DNA of 64,000 nucleotides. Origin: Flagellimonas sp. S3867 (lineage in GTDB: Bacteria; Bacteroidota; Bacteroidia; Flavobacteriales; Flavobacteriaceae). The stretch spans positions 372,001 to 436,000 of the forward strand of contig NZ_JACVMN010000001.1 in the NCBI RefSeq assembly GCF_014698935.1, read 5' to 3'. Every line of letters starts with the position of its first letter. Within the stretch, counting starts at the first letter, position 1. Of this stretch, positions 51,598 to 59,574 are shown piece after piece. The notes beneath the pieces were generated by a model, which was not told the DNA's origin, did not search any database, and saw only the letters and a list, made by a program, of their open reading frames with translations. A program made the translations under genes and the position numbers.

Positions 51598-52137
51598 TTA
51601 CATTTTTTTTGCAACGGTCTTCTGACGCTTCTCAAGTTTCTCTCGTTCTTTACGGAGTTCTTCCTTTTCTTTTAGAATTTGAAGCTCTGTGTCCATTGCA
51701 TCCAAATCAATTCCATGTACATGTTTGTCAAACAATTTAACCCTAATAAAATATACAATGGGTACTATGACCATGGTTACCGCGATTACATATAAAATTT
51801 CATTTTCATCCACATTTGAATCGGTTGCAATCGCAGAATACAACTGAAAACTAAACATGGCAATCGGAATCAATATAGCATGATACCACCATTGCTTATT
51901 GGTGACAAACCAAATAATCAATAAAATTAATGGAACAATTTTTTGCAGATAATACCAAAGTGCGGTTCTAGCATCTGCAAATCCATTGGAGGTGACTTCA
52001 AAGAAAATCAAATCCAATACCTCGGTATCATTAGATGTATACTTATAAGAATACGTCAAAACGGGTGATAATGCTATAAACAAGGTAATCAACCCTTCTA
52101 TAATCAGCTTTTTTTGAATATGTTTTTTGCTGCGCAT
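51598..52137 (-). CDS. Multi-pass membrane protein of unknown function
   Basis: 179 residues with four hydrophobic segments (LIIEGLITLFIALSPVLTYSY and three later, up to YVIAVTMVIVPIVYFI) and a C-terminal charged coiled-coil tail (ELQILKEKEELRKEREKLEKRQ). No family is recognised. The tail is probably cytoplasmic. It ends 44 bp before ald and is preceded by a terminator. Confidence 0.7.
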   Translation of the reverse strand: MRSKKHIQKKLIIEGLITLFIALSPVLTYSYKYTSNDTEVLDLIFFEVTSNGFADARTALWYYLQKIVPLILLIIWFVTNKQWWYHAILIPIAMFSFQLYSAIATDSNVDENEILYVIAVTMVIVPIVYFIRVKLFDKHVHGIDLDAMDTELQILKEKEELRKEREKLEKRQKTVAKKM

Positions 52138-52171
52138 ACACTAATAACTGTAGAAGCTATTTTTTATTGTA

Positions 52172-52203
52172 TAAAAAAACCCCTTGTAAAAAGGGGTTTT
52201 TTA
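52172..52203 (-). terminator. Intrinsic terminator after the small secreted peptide gene
   Basis: AAAAAACCCCTT (52174-52185) pairs with AAGGGGTTTTTT (52191-52202) over the loop GTAAA. On the minus strand a T-run follows the stem, 22 nt beyond the stop of the 44-residue gene. The plus strand also has T residues, so it could work both ways. Confidence 0.85.
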
Positions 52204-52224
52204 AAGAAATACAATTAATATTTC

Positions 52225-52359
52225 TCAATGCTTGTGAATCTTGCTTCTCTCTACTTGAGTAGTTTGATTCTCATCTATGTCAATAACGTTGGTAGCAACC
52301 GCTGTCATTGCCAAAAATGCAACAGCAAGTAATCCAAAAAATAGTCTTTTAGTGTTCAT
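52225..52359 (-). CDS. Tiny secreted peptide (44 aa)
   Basis: A complete 44-codon frame starting MNTKRLFFGLLAVAFLAMTAVA, a textbook signal peptide ending near VATN. A mature part of about 20 charged residues ends SKIHKH. The frame has its own -7 box (52402-52409, minus strand), an ATG start and a strong terminator, so the gene is well supported. No family is known to me. It could be a membrane-linked regulatory or assembly peptide. Function is unknown. Confidence 0.7.
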   Translation of the reverse strand: MNTKRLFFGLLAVAFLAMTAVATNVIDIDENQTTQVERSKIHKH

Positions 52360-52401
52360 CGTAAAAGAGTTTTTGGTTAATAAATGAATTCATTTCAATA
52401 A

Positions 52402-52409
52402 CAAATGTA
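52402..52409 (-). promoter_or_regulatory. Candidate -7 box for the tiny secreted peptide gene
   Basis: TACATTTG on the minus strand matches TAnnTTTG. Transcription would start near 52395, 36 nt before the ATG at 52359. The 120 bp further upstream holds no frame of note. Confidence 0.55.
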
Positions 52410-52532
52410 GGAAATTTTACTTACCCTACGTGCATTTCACCGATAAAAATTGCATTTCATCCTAAAACAAAAGCATTTTATCGACAGATTTGCCGTTTAT
52501 CGAAACTTCAAAAAAGATAGATGTAATTACTT

Positions 52533-52952
52533 TCAATCAGCACTAAACTCGATTGAACGAGTGTTTTCATCGATAAAGTGTAAGTAAACGGAGACAATTT
52601 CTTCGGGTAGTAGCGATTCAATTTTCTCTGGCCATTCTATAAAAATCCATGCATCGGAATTCAAGTAATCTTCCAGTCCCAAATCCAAAGCTTCCATTTC
52701 ATTTTCAATCCGGTAAAAATCAAAATGATAGGCCAAAAGATTTCCATTTTGATCATGATATTCGTTGACCAATCCAAAAGTTGGACTGTTGGCATTATCA
52801 ATTCCCCTTAAGTTTTTGACGATTGATTTAATCAAGGTCGTTTTTCCGGCACCCATATCACCGTAAAAGCAAAGGATTTGGTTTTTTACATTGTCCAATA
52901 CATATTGTGCCGCTAGGTGCAGTTCATCTTTATGAAATGTCATCTTCAACAT
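52533..52952 (-). CDS. tsaE: tRNA threonylcarbamoyladenosine biosynthesis ATPase TsaE
   Basis: 139 residues. The P-loop is FYGDMGAGKTTLIKSIV, and SPTFGLVNEYH and HFDFYRIENEMEALDLGLEDYL are family-typical, as is the terminal WIFIEWPEKI. TsaE drives t6A37 formation in tRNA with TsaB and TsaD. The start is the ATG at 52952, one base beyond the porX stop; an ATG three codons in is the alternative. It is translated together with porX. Confidence 0.93.
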   Translation of the reverse strand: MLKMTFHKDELHLAAQYVLDNVKNQILCFYGDMGAGKTTLIKSIVKNLRGIDNANSPTFGLVNEYHDQNGNLLAYHFDFYRIENEMEALDLGLEDYLNSDAWIFIEWPEKIESLLPEEIVSVYLHFIDENTRSIEFSAD

Positions 52953-52953
52953 T

Positions 52954-54498
52954 CTATTTTGGCTCCAAAACTACAAAAGGTACAATCATTTCTTCAAGAG
53001 AAACCCCACCATGTTGATATGTATTTCGGTAATAACCCACATAATGGTTGTAATTGTTGGGGTAGGCAAAGAACATATCGTTTTTGGCAAAGATGAAACA
53101 ACTGCTCAAGTTGATATTGGGGAGATGAATATTTTGCGGCTTTTCGGCAGCAAGCACATCTCTTTTTTCATAGGTAAGACTTCTACCTGTTTTATACCTT
53201 AAATTAAGACTGGTATCACGATCTCCTATAACCTTGGATGGCTGCTTTACATTTATGGTCCCATGATCAGTGGTCAGAACCAATTTCATCCCCATGTTTT
53301 GGGCTGATTGGATAATCTCTAACAAAGGTGAATTCTTAAACCAACTTAAAGTAAGCGAACGATATGCTTTATCATTTGATGCCAGTTCCTTGATGACTTC
53401 CATCTCTGTTTTGGAATGGGAAAGCATGTCCACAAAATTATAGACCAAGACGGTGAGGTCGTTATCCTTTTGGGACCTGAAGTTTTGGGCCAATTGTTTT
53501 CCTTGTCTAAGACTACTTATCTTATGGTATTCCCATTTTAAATCTAAACCGAGACGTTTTAGTTGAGCTCCCAAAAATTCAGCTTCAAACAAATTTTTCC
53601 CGCCCTCTTCGGTGTCATTTTTCCACCAATCCGGATGTCTTTTTTCCATGTCAAGTGGCATCAATCCAGAAAAAATGGCATTTCGGGCATACTGTGTAGC
53701 GGTGGGTAAAATACTGAAGTAGGAGTCTTCAAGTTTTTTCTTGTAATGCATGCTCAGCGTTTCTTCAAAAGCCAGCCATTGATCAAACCGAAGGTTGTCT
53801 ATGACAACCAATAAGGTCTTGTTGCCTTCGAGTTCCGGTTGTATTTTTTTTCGGAAAAGTGTGTGCGACATAATAGGTCCATCACCATCTTGAAACCAAT
53901 CGGGGTAATTTTTGTCTATAAACTTGCTGAACTGCGAATTGGCCTCAACTTTTTGGGATTCCAATATTTCGGTCATTCCGGTATCCTCGATTTCCTCGAG
54001 CTGTAGTTCCCAATAAATAAGTTTTTTATAGAGTTCGGTCCATTCCTCATGACTGTTCACCATTGAAAGGTCCATGGCAATTTTCCGAAACTCTTGCTGG
54101 TAATTTGCAGTCGTCTTTTCAGAAACCAATCGGGAATTGTCCAAGCTTTTTTTGAGTGACAACAGAATTTGGTTTGGGTTTACAGGTTTAATAAGGTAAT
54201 CGGCAATCTTGGAGCCAATGGCCTCATCCATAATATACTCTTCCTCACTTTTGGTAATCATTACAACAGGGACGGAGGCATCCAATTTTTTTAACTCGTT
54301 TAGAGTTTCCAAACCGGAGATGCCGGGCATATTCTCATCCAAAAAGACGATATCGAAAAAGGATTTTCGAAGTTCCTCCAAGGCGTCCTGTCCACTTTGA
54401 CTGGTTACGACCTTGTAGTTTTTGTTTTCTAGAAAAAGTATGTGCGGCTTTAATAGGTCAATTTCATCATCGACCCACAGAATAGTAATCTTGTTCAT
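52954..54498 (-). CDS. porX: PorX, response regulator with PglZ domain
   Basis: 514 residues. The N-terminal receiver domain has Asp10/Asp11, the phospho-acceptor Asp54 in VFLDENMPG, Thr82 and Lys104 (LIKPVNP). The C-terminal half is a PglZ/alkaline-phosphatase-like domain with DNLRFDQWLAFEE and VLTTDHGTINVKQPS. PorX with PorY controls type IX secretion genes in Bacteroidetes and cleaves oligonucleotides. The gene is coupled to tsaE by a 1-bp gap and is divergent from the HD hydrolase gene. The porY partner is not in the window. Confidence 0.93.
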   Translation of the reverse strand: MNKITILWVDDEIDLLKPHILFLENKNYKVVTSQSGQDALEELRKSFFDIVFLDENMPGISGLETLNELKKLDASVPVVMITKSEEEYIMDEAIGSKIADYLIKPVNPNQILLSLKKSLDNSRLVSEKTTANYQQEFRKIAMDLSMVNSHEEWTELYKKLIYWELQLEEIEDTGMTEILESQKVEANSQFSKFIDKNYPDWFQDGDGPIMSHTLFRKKIQPELEGNKTLLVVIDNLRFDQWLAFEETLSMHYKKKLEDSYFSILPTATQYARNAIFSGLMPLDMEKRHPDWWKNDTEEGGKNLFEAEFLGAQLKRLGLDLKWEYHKISSLRQGKQLAQNFRSQKDNDLTVLVYNFVDMLSHSKTEMEVIKELASNDKAYRSLTLSWFKNSPLLEIIQSAQNMGMKLVLTTDHGTINVKQPSKVIGDRDTSLNLRYKTGRSLTYEKRDVLAAEKPQNIHLPNINLSSCFIFAKNDMFFAYPNNYNHYVGYYRNTYQHGGVSLEEMIVPFVVLEPK

Positions 54499-54508
54499 AT
54501 AGTGTTTA

Positions 54509-54516
54509 TCTTTGCG
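54509..54516 (+). promoter_or_regulatory. Candidate -7 box for the HD-domain gene
   Basis: TATCTTTG matches the consensus. Transcription would start near 54523, 13 nt before the TTG start at 54536. Confidence 0.5.
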
Positions 54517-54535
54517 CTACTAAAAACTAACTTTC

Positions 54536-55762
54536 TTGGCAGACACCAATAAGCTCAAAGTATTTAACGATCCAATTTACGGTTTTATTGGAACTCCAAA
54601 TCAACTTATTTTTGACCTGATTGCCCATCCGTACTTTCAGCGGTTGAGGAGGATTTCACAAATGGGGATGTCTTACCTTGTTTATCCCGGGGCACACCAT
54701 ACCAGATTTCACCATGCACTGGGCAGTATGCACTTGATGACCAAGGCAATCCAAATCCTTAGATGGAAGGGTGTAGAAATAGAACAAGAAGAAGAAACGG
54801 GGCTGTTATGCGCCATTCTTTTACATGATATTGGCCATGGACCTTTTTCCCATGCACTCGAAGGGTTCTTTATTAAAGGCATAAACCACGAGAAGCTTTC
54901 ACTGGAGTTTATGCAAGACCTAAATAGAAAATTTGATGGCAGGTTGGATATTGCGATTTCTATTTTCAAGGGTGAGTACCCCAAACCATTTATGAATCAG
55001 TTGGTGTCCAGTCAGTTGGATATGGACCGTCTGGATTATTTAAAGCGCGACAGTTTTTATGCTGGTGTAACCGAAGGTAACATCAATTCGGAACGATTGA
55101 TATCAATGTTGAATGTTGTTGATGGCAATTTAGTAGTAGAAGAAAAGGGAATCTATGCCGTAGAGAAATTTTTAATGGCCCGAAGATTCATGTACTGGCA
55201 GGTGTATCTGCACAAAACAGGATTGATGGCCGAACAGTTGCTCGTTCGAATTATGCATAGAACAAGACAATTACTGTCAGATGGGGTTGAAATTCAAGGA
55301 GGGCAGACCGTGCTGTCTTTTCTGCAACATGATGACAATATTATGTTAGATTCCAAAGTTTTGGCGCAGTTTGCCCTTTTGGATGATATTGATGTGCTGG
55401 CGGCTATAAAAGCATGGCAATTTCATGATGATTTTGTGTTATCAAAGCTTTGCCAAATGTTATTGAACAGGAATTTGTTGAACATCAAAATAAAAAACAA
55501 ACCATTTGTCCCACAGAAAATTGAAGCCAAACTAACAACTGTCACAAACAATTTAGGCATTTCGGCATCAGAGGCATCCTATTTTGTATTTCAAGGTGAG
55601 ATTTCGAACAAGGCCTATAGTGAAGAGCATCAGGCCATACGAGTACTCAAGAAAAATGGGAAAGTGACCGATGTTCTCAAAGAATCGGACCAATTGAGCC
55701 TTAAAGCACTATCTAAAACGGTGACAAAATATTATTGCTGTTTCCCCAAAGAAAGCGTTTAA
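54536..55762 (+). CDS. HD-domain phosphohydrolase, dNTPase-like
   Basis: 408 residues, cytoplasmic. The start NDPIYGFIGTPNQLIFDLIAH, the histidine cluster GAHHTRFHHALGSMHLM and the HD motif LLHDIGHGPFSHAL, then DMDRLDYLKRDSFY, place it with SAMHD1/YwfO-like deoxynucleotide or nucleotide phosphohydrolases. The frame starts at TTG (MADTNKLK), with the -7 box 20 bp ahead and no better ATG before the family start block. The TTG start is therefore likely real. It runs into lpxD with 23 bp between. Confidence 0.88.
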   Translation: MADTNKLKVFNDPIYGFIGTPNQLIFDLIAHPYFQRLRRISQMGMSYLVYPGAHHTRFHHALGSMHLMTKAIQILRWKGVEIEQEEETGLLCAILLHDIGHGPFSHALEGFFIKGINHEKLSLEFMQDLNRKFDGRLDIAISIFKGEYPKPFMNQLVSSQLDMDRLDYLKRDSFYAGVTEGNINSERLISMLNVVDGNLVVEEKGIYAVEKFLMARRFMYWQVYLHKTGLMAEQLLVRIMHRTRQLLSDGVEIQGGQTVLSFLQHDDNIMLDSKVLAQFALLDDIDVLAAIKAWQFHDDFVLSKLCQMLLNRNLLNIKIKNKPFVPQKIEAKLTTVTNNLGISASEASYFVFQGEISNKAYSEEHQAIRVLKKNGKVTDVLKESDQLSLKALSKTVTKYYCCFPKESV

Positions 55763-55772
55763 CAAATTTTGT

Positions 55773-55780
55773 TACTTTTG
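55773..55780 (+). promoter_or_regulatory. Candidate -7 box just before lpxD
   Basis: TACTTTTG matches the consensus and ends five bases before the lpxD ATG at 55786. The transcript would be leaderless or nearly so. No -33 TTG is seen at the usual distance. Confidence 0.45.
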
Positions 55781-55785
55781 CACAA

Positions 55786-56817
55786 ATGAAATTTACAGCC
55801 ACCCAAATTGCCGGAATTTTAGAGGGAGAAGTTGAGGGTAATCCTCAGATTGCTGTTCACAAATTATCGAAGATTGAAGAAGGGGAAAAAGGATCGTTGA
55901 CCTTTTTGTCCAATCCAAAATATACCTCGTATATCTATTCCACCAAAGCATCTATAACCATTGTCAATAAGGATTTTGTTCCAGAACAATCTTTATCCAC
56001 AACATTGATCAAGGTTGATGATGCCTATAAATCCTTTTCCAAATTATTGGAATACTACAATCAGGTCAAAAACAATAAGGTTGGTATTGAAAGCCCCTCT
56101 TATGTTTCTGAAACTGCTGCTTATGGCGAAGGCTTTTATCTTGGTGCATTCTCCTACCTTGGTAATAATGTGAACATTGGTAAAGATGTTAAGGTTTATC
56201 CCAATGTATATATTGGTGATAATGTGACCATCGGAGATAATGTGGTCATTTTTGCTGGAGCTAAGATTTATTCTGAATCAATAATAGGAAACGGATGTGT
56301 TATACATAGCGGAGCCATTATCGGTGCAGATGGTTTTGGATTTACACCAAATTCCAATGGAGAATACAGCAAAGTGCCACAAACGGGAAACGTAATTTTG
56401 GAAGAGAACGTAGATGTTGGCGCTGGAACGACAATTGATCGCGCCACTTTAGGTTCTACAGTTCTCAGACAGGGAGTGAAGCTTGACAATCAAATACAAA
56501 TAGCCCATAATGTAGAAATTGGTGAGCATACGGCTATTGCAGCGCAAACGGGAATTGCCGGTTCTACCAAGATTGGAAGAAATTGTTTGATAGGCGGGCA
56601 GGTTGGCATTGTAGGACATATAACCATTGGAGATAGAGTAAGGATACAAGCACAATCAGGTATTGGTAGAAATGTTAAAGATGATGAAGTTCTTCAAGGG
56701 TCTCCAGCATTAAATTATGGTGACTACAACAAATCATATGTTCATTTTAAAAACTTGCCAAAACTGGTAAATAAAATCAACGACATAGAAAAAAAGGTCG
56801 AAGGTGAGCAAAACTAG
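55786..56817 (+). CDS. lpxD: UDP-3-O-(3-hydroxyacyl)glucosamine N-acyltransferase LpxD
   Basis: 343 residues from the ATG at 55786; the longer frame from 55735 starts inside the previous gene and is rejected. An N-terminal uridine-binding domain (about 1-100) is followed by hexapeptide repeats forming a left-handed beta-helix (GKDVKVYPNVYIGDNVTIGD) and a C-terminal helix. The catalytic histidine lies in LDNQIQIAHNVEIG. LpxD adds the N-linked acyl chain in lipid A synthesis. It is the first gene of the lipid A operon; the next gene starts inside its end. Confidence 0.93.
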   Translation: MKFTATQIAGILEGEVEGNPQIAVHKLSKIEEGEKGSLTFLSNPKYTSYIYSTKASITIVNKDFVPEQSLSTTLIKVDDAYKSFSKLLEYYNQVKNNKVGIESPSYVSETAAYGEGFYLGAFSYLGNNVNIGKDVKVYPNVYIGDNVTIGDNVVIFAGAKIYSESIIGNGCVIHSGAIIGADGFGFTPNSNGEYSKVPQTGNVILEENVDVGAGTTIDRATLGSTVLRQGVKLDNQIQIAHNVEIGEHTAIAAQTGIAGSTKIGRNCLIGGQVGIVGHITIGDRVRIQAQSGIGRNVKDDEVLQGSPALNYGDYNKSYVHFKNLPKLVNKINDIEKKVEGEQN

Positions 56818-58204
56818 CACGAAACAACGCACAATAAAGGAAAATGTAACCCTAAAAGGAGTAGGGTTACATACCGGAGAAAATGTCACGATGACTTTTG
56901 TTCCGGCAAAGGAAAACCATGGATTTGCTTTTAAAAGAGTGGATCTTGAAGGTGAACCAATCATAGAGGCCGATGCCAACTATGTGGTAAACACCCAGCG
57001 TGGGACAAATTTGGAAAAGAAAGGTGTTAAAATCCAAACTTCCGAACATGTACTTGCAGCTTTGGTAGGTCTGGATATTGATAATATTCTAATAGAATTG
57101 GATGCTCCAGAACCACCAATTATGGATGGTTCCTCCAAGTTTTTTGTACAAGCCCTTGAAAAAGCTGGTATTGTAGAACAAGATAAAGATAGAGAGGAAT
57201 ATGTTGTCAGAGATGTCATTTCATATCGAGACGAGGCTACGGGCAGTGAGATTACGGTGATTCCTTCGGATACCTATCAGATCACCACTATGGTGGATTT
57301 TGGAACCAAGGTGCTTGGAACCCAAAATGCAACGCTCGAGAAAATTTCTGATTTCAAAACTGAAATAGCAGATGCTCGAACATTCAGTTTTTTGCATGAA
57401 CTTGAAATGCTATTGGAGCATGGATTGATCAAAGGTGGAGACCTGAACAATGCAATTGTTTATGTGGATAAGGAGATATCCGAATCTACCATGAAGAAAT
57501 TGGAGAAAGCTTTTGATAAAAAGAAGCTTTCGGTTAAAACCAATGGCATATTAGACAATCTTACACTTCATTATCCAAATGAGGCCGCTCGACATAAATT
57601 ACTTGATGTTGTCGGAGATTTGGCTTTAACAGGAACTAGGATCAAGGGAAAAGTAATAGCAAATAAGCCAGGACATTTTACAAATACCCAGTTTGCAAAA
57701 AAGCTTCAGAAGATAATAAAACAAGAAAGGCGCAATTATGTTCCTGAGGTAGATTTGACAGTTCCTCCAGTAAAGGATGTCAATCAAATTATGGACATGC
57801 TTCCGCACAGACCTCCATTTTTATTGGTCGATAAAATATTGGAACTGTCCAAGGAACACGTAATTGGCTTGAAAAATGTGACCATGAACGAGCCCTTTTT
57901 TGTAGGGCATTTTCCAGGAGCACCCGTAATGCCCGGAGTACTTCAAATAGAAGCCATGGCCCAAACAGGAGGCATTTTGGTGTTGAGTACAGTTCCAGAC
58001 CCCGAGAATTATCTCACCTATCTCTTAAAAATAGACAACGTACGATATAAACATCAGGTGGTGCCGGGAGACACACTTATTTTTAAACTTGATCTTTTAT
58101 CTCCGATCAGAAGAGGTATCTGTCAAATGCAAGGCCGCGCCTATGCCAATGGCAGACTAGTTTCAGAAGCAGAAATCATGGCGCAAATCACAAAAGTAAA
58201 GTGA
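56804..58204 (+). CDS. lpxC-fabZ: Bifunctional UDP-3-O-acyl-GlcNAc deacetylase / 3-hydroxyacyl-ACP dehydratase
   Basis: 466 residues with a GTG start at 56804, overlapping lpxD by 14 bp. The LpxC part (about 1-310) has zinc ligands in SEHVLAALVG and HKLLDVVGDLAL. The FabZ part (about 320-466) starts PHRPPFLLVDKIL and has the catalytic His/Glu in VGHFPGAPVMPGVLQIEAM. The fusion is the normal form in Bacteroidetes and joins the committed step of lipid A synthesis to fatty-acid elongation in one protein. Confidence 0.96.
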   Translation: MSKTSTKQRTIKENVTLKGVGLHTGENVTMTFVPAKENHGFAFKRVDLEGEPIIEADANYVVNTQRGTNLEKKGVKIQTSEHVLAALVGLDIDNILIELDAPEPPIMDGSSKFFVQALEKAGIVEQDKDREEYVVRDVISYRDEATGSEITVIPSDTYQITTMVDFGTKVLGTQNATLEKISDFKTEIADARTFSFLHELEMLLEHGLIKGGDLNNAIVYVDKEISESTMKKLEKAFDKKKLSVKTNGILDNLTLHYPNEAARHKLLDVVGDLALTGTRIKGKVIANKPGHFTNTQFAKKLQKIIKQERRNYVPEVDLTVPPVKDVNQIMDMLPHRPPFLLVDKILELSKEHVIGLKNVTMNEPFFVGHFPGAPVMPGVLQIEAMAQTGGILVLSTVPDPENYLTYLLKIDNVRYKHQVVPGDTLIFKLDLLSPIRRGICQMQGRAYANGRLVSEAEIMAQITKVK

Positions 58205-58211
58205 GAATAAT

Positions 58212-58997
58212 ATGAATCAACCACTTGCCTACGTACACCCAGGAGCAAAAATTGCCAAAAATGTGGTCATAGAGCCTTTTACCACCATTCATAACAATGT
58301 TACCATTGGTGAAGGAACATGGATTGGCTCCAACGTCACCATAATGGAAGGTGCTCGAATAGGAAAGAATTGCAACATTTTTCCAGGTGCAGTTATTTCT
58401 GCCATGCCACAAGATTTAAAATATCAAGGAGAGGAAACCACGGTACATATTGGTAATAATACCACCATTCGCGAATGTGCTACAATTAATAAAGGTACGG
58501 CCGATCGCATGAAAACGGTAATTGGAAATAATTGCTTGATTATGGCGTATTGTCATGTTGCACACGATTGTTTAGTGGGCGATGGCTGTATTTTCAGCAA
58601 TGATTCCACCTTGGCAGGTCATGTAACCATTGGGGAAAATGTGGTTTTGGCCGGAATGGTCGCGGTACATCAATTTGTTTCTATAGGTAACCATGCATTT
58701 GTAACAGGTGGTTCCCTTGTAAGAAAAGATGTGCCTCCTTATGTAAAAGCTGCTAGGGAGCCTCTTTCGTATGTGGGAATCAATTCCATTGGATTACGAA
58801 GAAGAGGGTTTACGGCGGACAAGATTAGGGAAGTTCAGAACATCTACAGAATACTTTACCAAAAAAATTACAACAATTCGCAAGCTGCGTCAATTATTGA
58901 AGCAGAAATGGAGGCCACTCCAGAGCGTGATGAAATTTTGCAGTTCATCCGAGATTCACAACGTGGTATTATGAAAGGTTACTTCAGTTCAAACTAA
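58212..58997 (+). CDS. lpxA: UDP-N-acetylglucosamine acyltransferase LpxA
   Basis: 261 residues. LpxA transfers the first 3-hydroxyacyl chain to UDP-GlcNAc. The left-handed beta-helix runs over about residues 1-190 with hexapeptides such as IGEGTWIGSNVTI, the catalytic histidine in AYCHVAHDCLVGDG, and the C-terminal helical part containing YVGINSIGLRRRGF. It follows lpxC-fabZ by 7 nt in the lipid A operon. Confidence 0.95.
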   Translation: MNQPLAYVHPGAKIAKNVVIEPFTTIHNNVTIGEGTWIGSNVTIMEGARIGKNCNIFPGAVISAMPQDLKYQGEETTVHIGNNTTIRECATINKGTADRMKTVIGNNCLIMAYCHVAHDCLVGDGCIFSNDSTLAGHVTIGENVVLAGMVAVHQFVSIGNHAFVTGGSLVRKDVPPYVKAAREPLSYVGINSIGLRRRGFTADKIREVQNIYRILYQKNYNNSQAASIIEAEMEATPERDEILQFIRDSQRGIMKGYFSSN

Positions 58998-59001
58998 GAT
59001 T

Positions 59002-59568
59002 ATGGCAAATACTTCAGATATACGAAAAGGGTTGTGCATCAAGTACAATCATGACATTTTTAAAATCATAGAATTTCTTCATGTTAAGCCAGGAAAGGGA
59101 CCTGCTTTTGTTCGTACAAAATTAAAAAGTGTTACTACCGGAAAGGTTATTGATAATACCTTCTCAGCAGGGCATAAAATTGATGATGTGCGTGTGGAAA
59201 CAAGGTCATATCAGTATTTGTACCCAGAAGGTGATACTTTCCATTTTATGAATACGGATGACTACAACCAGATTTCACTTGAGAAAAACTCTTTGGACGC
59301 TCCGGATTTGTTGAAGGAAGGGGAAATAGTCACCATTCTTTTTAATACAGAGGACAGCATGCCACTTTCTGTAGAAATGCCTGCAAGTGTTATTCTTGAA
59401 GTTACACATACTGAGCCTGGAGTAAAAGGAAATACGGCGACCAATGCCACCAAACCAGCTACGGTTGAGACAGGGGCTAGAATCAATGTTCCACTTTTTA
59501 TTAATGAAGGAGATAAAATAAAAGTGGAAACAGAGAAGGGGAACTATATGGAACGAGTTAAAGAATAA
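59002..59568 (+). CDS. efp: Translation elongation factor P
   Basis: 188 residues, three-domain EF-P. The tip of domain I is HVKPGKGPAFVR; the lysine in PGKG is the position modified in other bacteria. The C-terminal DKIKVETEKGNYMERVKE is typical. EF-P rescues ribosomes stalled at polyproline. It is 4 nt after lpxA and 6 nt before the second lpxD gene, so translation and lipid A genes share a transcript. Confidence 0.96.
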   Translation: MANTSDIRKGLCIKYNHDIFKIIEFLHVKPGKGPAFVRTKLKSVTTGKVIDNTFSAGHKIDDVRVETRSYQYLYPEGDTFHFMNTDDYNQISLEKNSLDAPDLLKEGEIVTILFNTEDSMPLSVEMPASVILEVTHTEPGVKGNTATNATKPATVETGARINVPLFINEGDKIKVETEKGNYMERVKE

Positions 59569-59574
59569 TCGGGA

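Noticed and set aside
55735..55785. Extended LpxD start inside the HD gene end
   Set aside because: It adds 17 residues that do not fit the LpxD start and would put the -7 box inside the coding frame; ATG at 55786 starts the normal MKFTATQIA.
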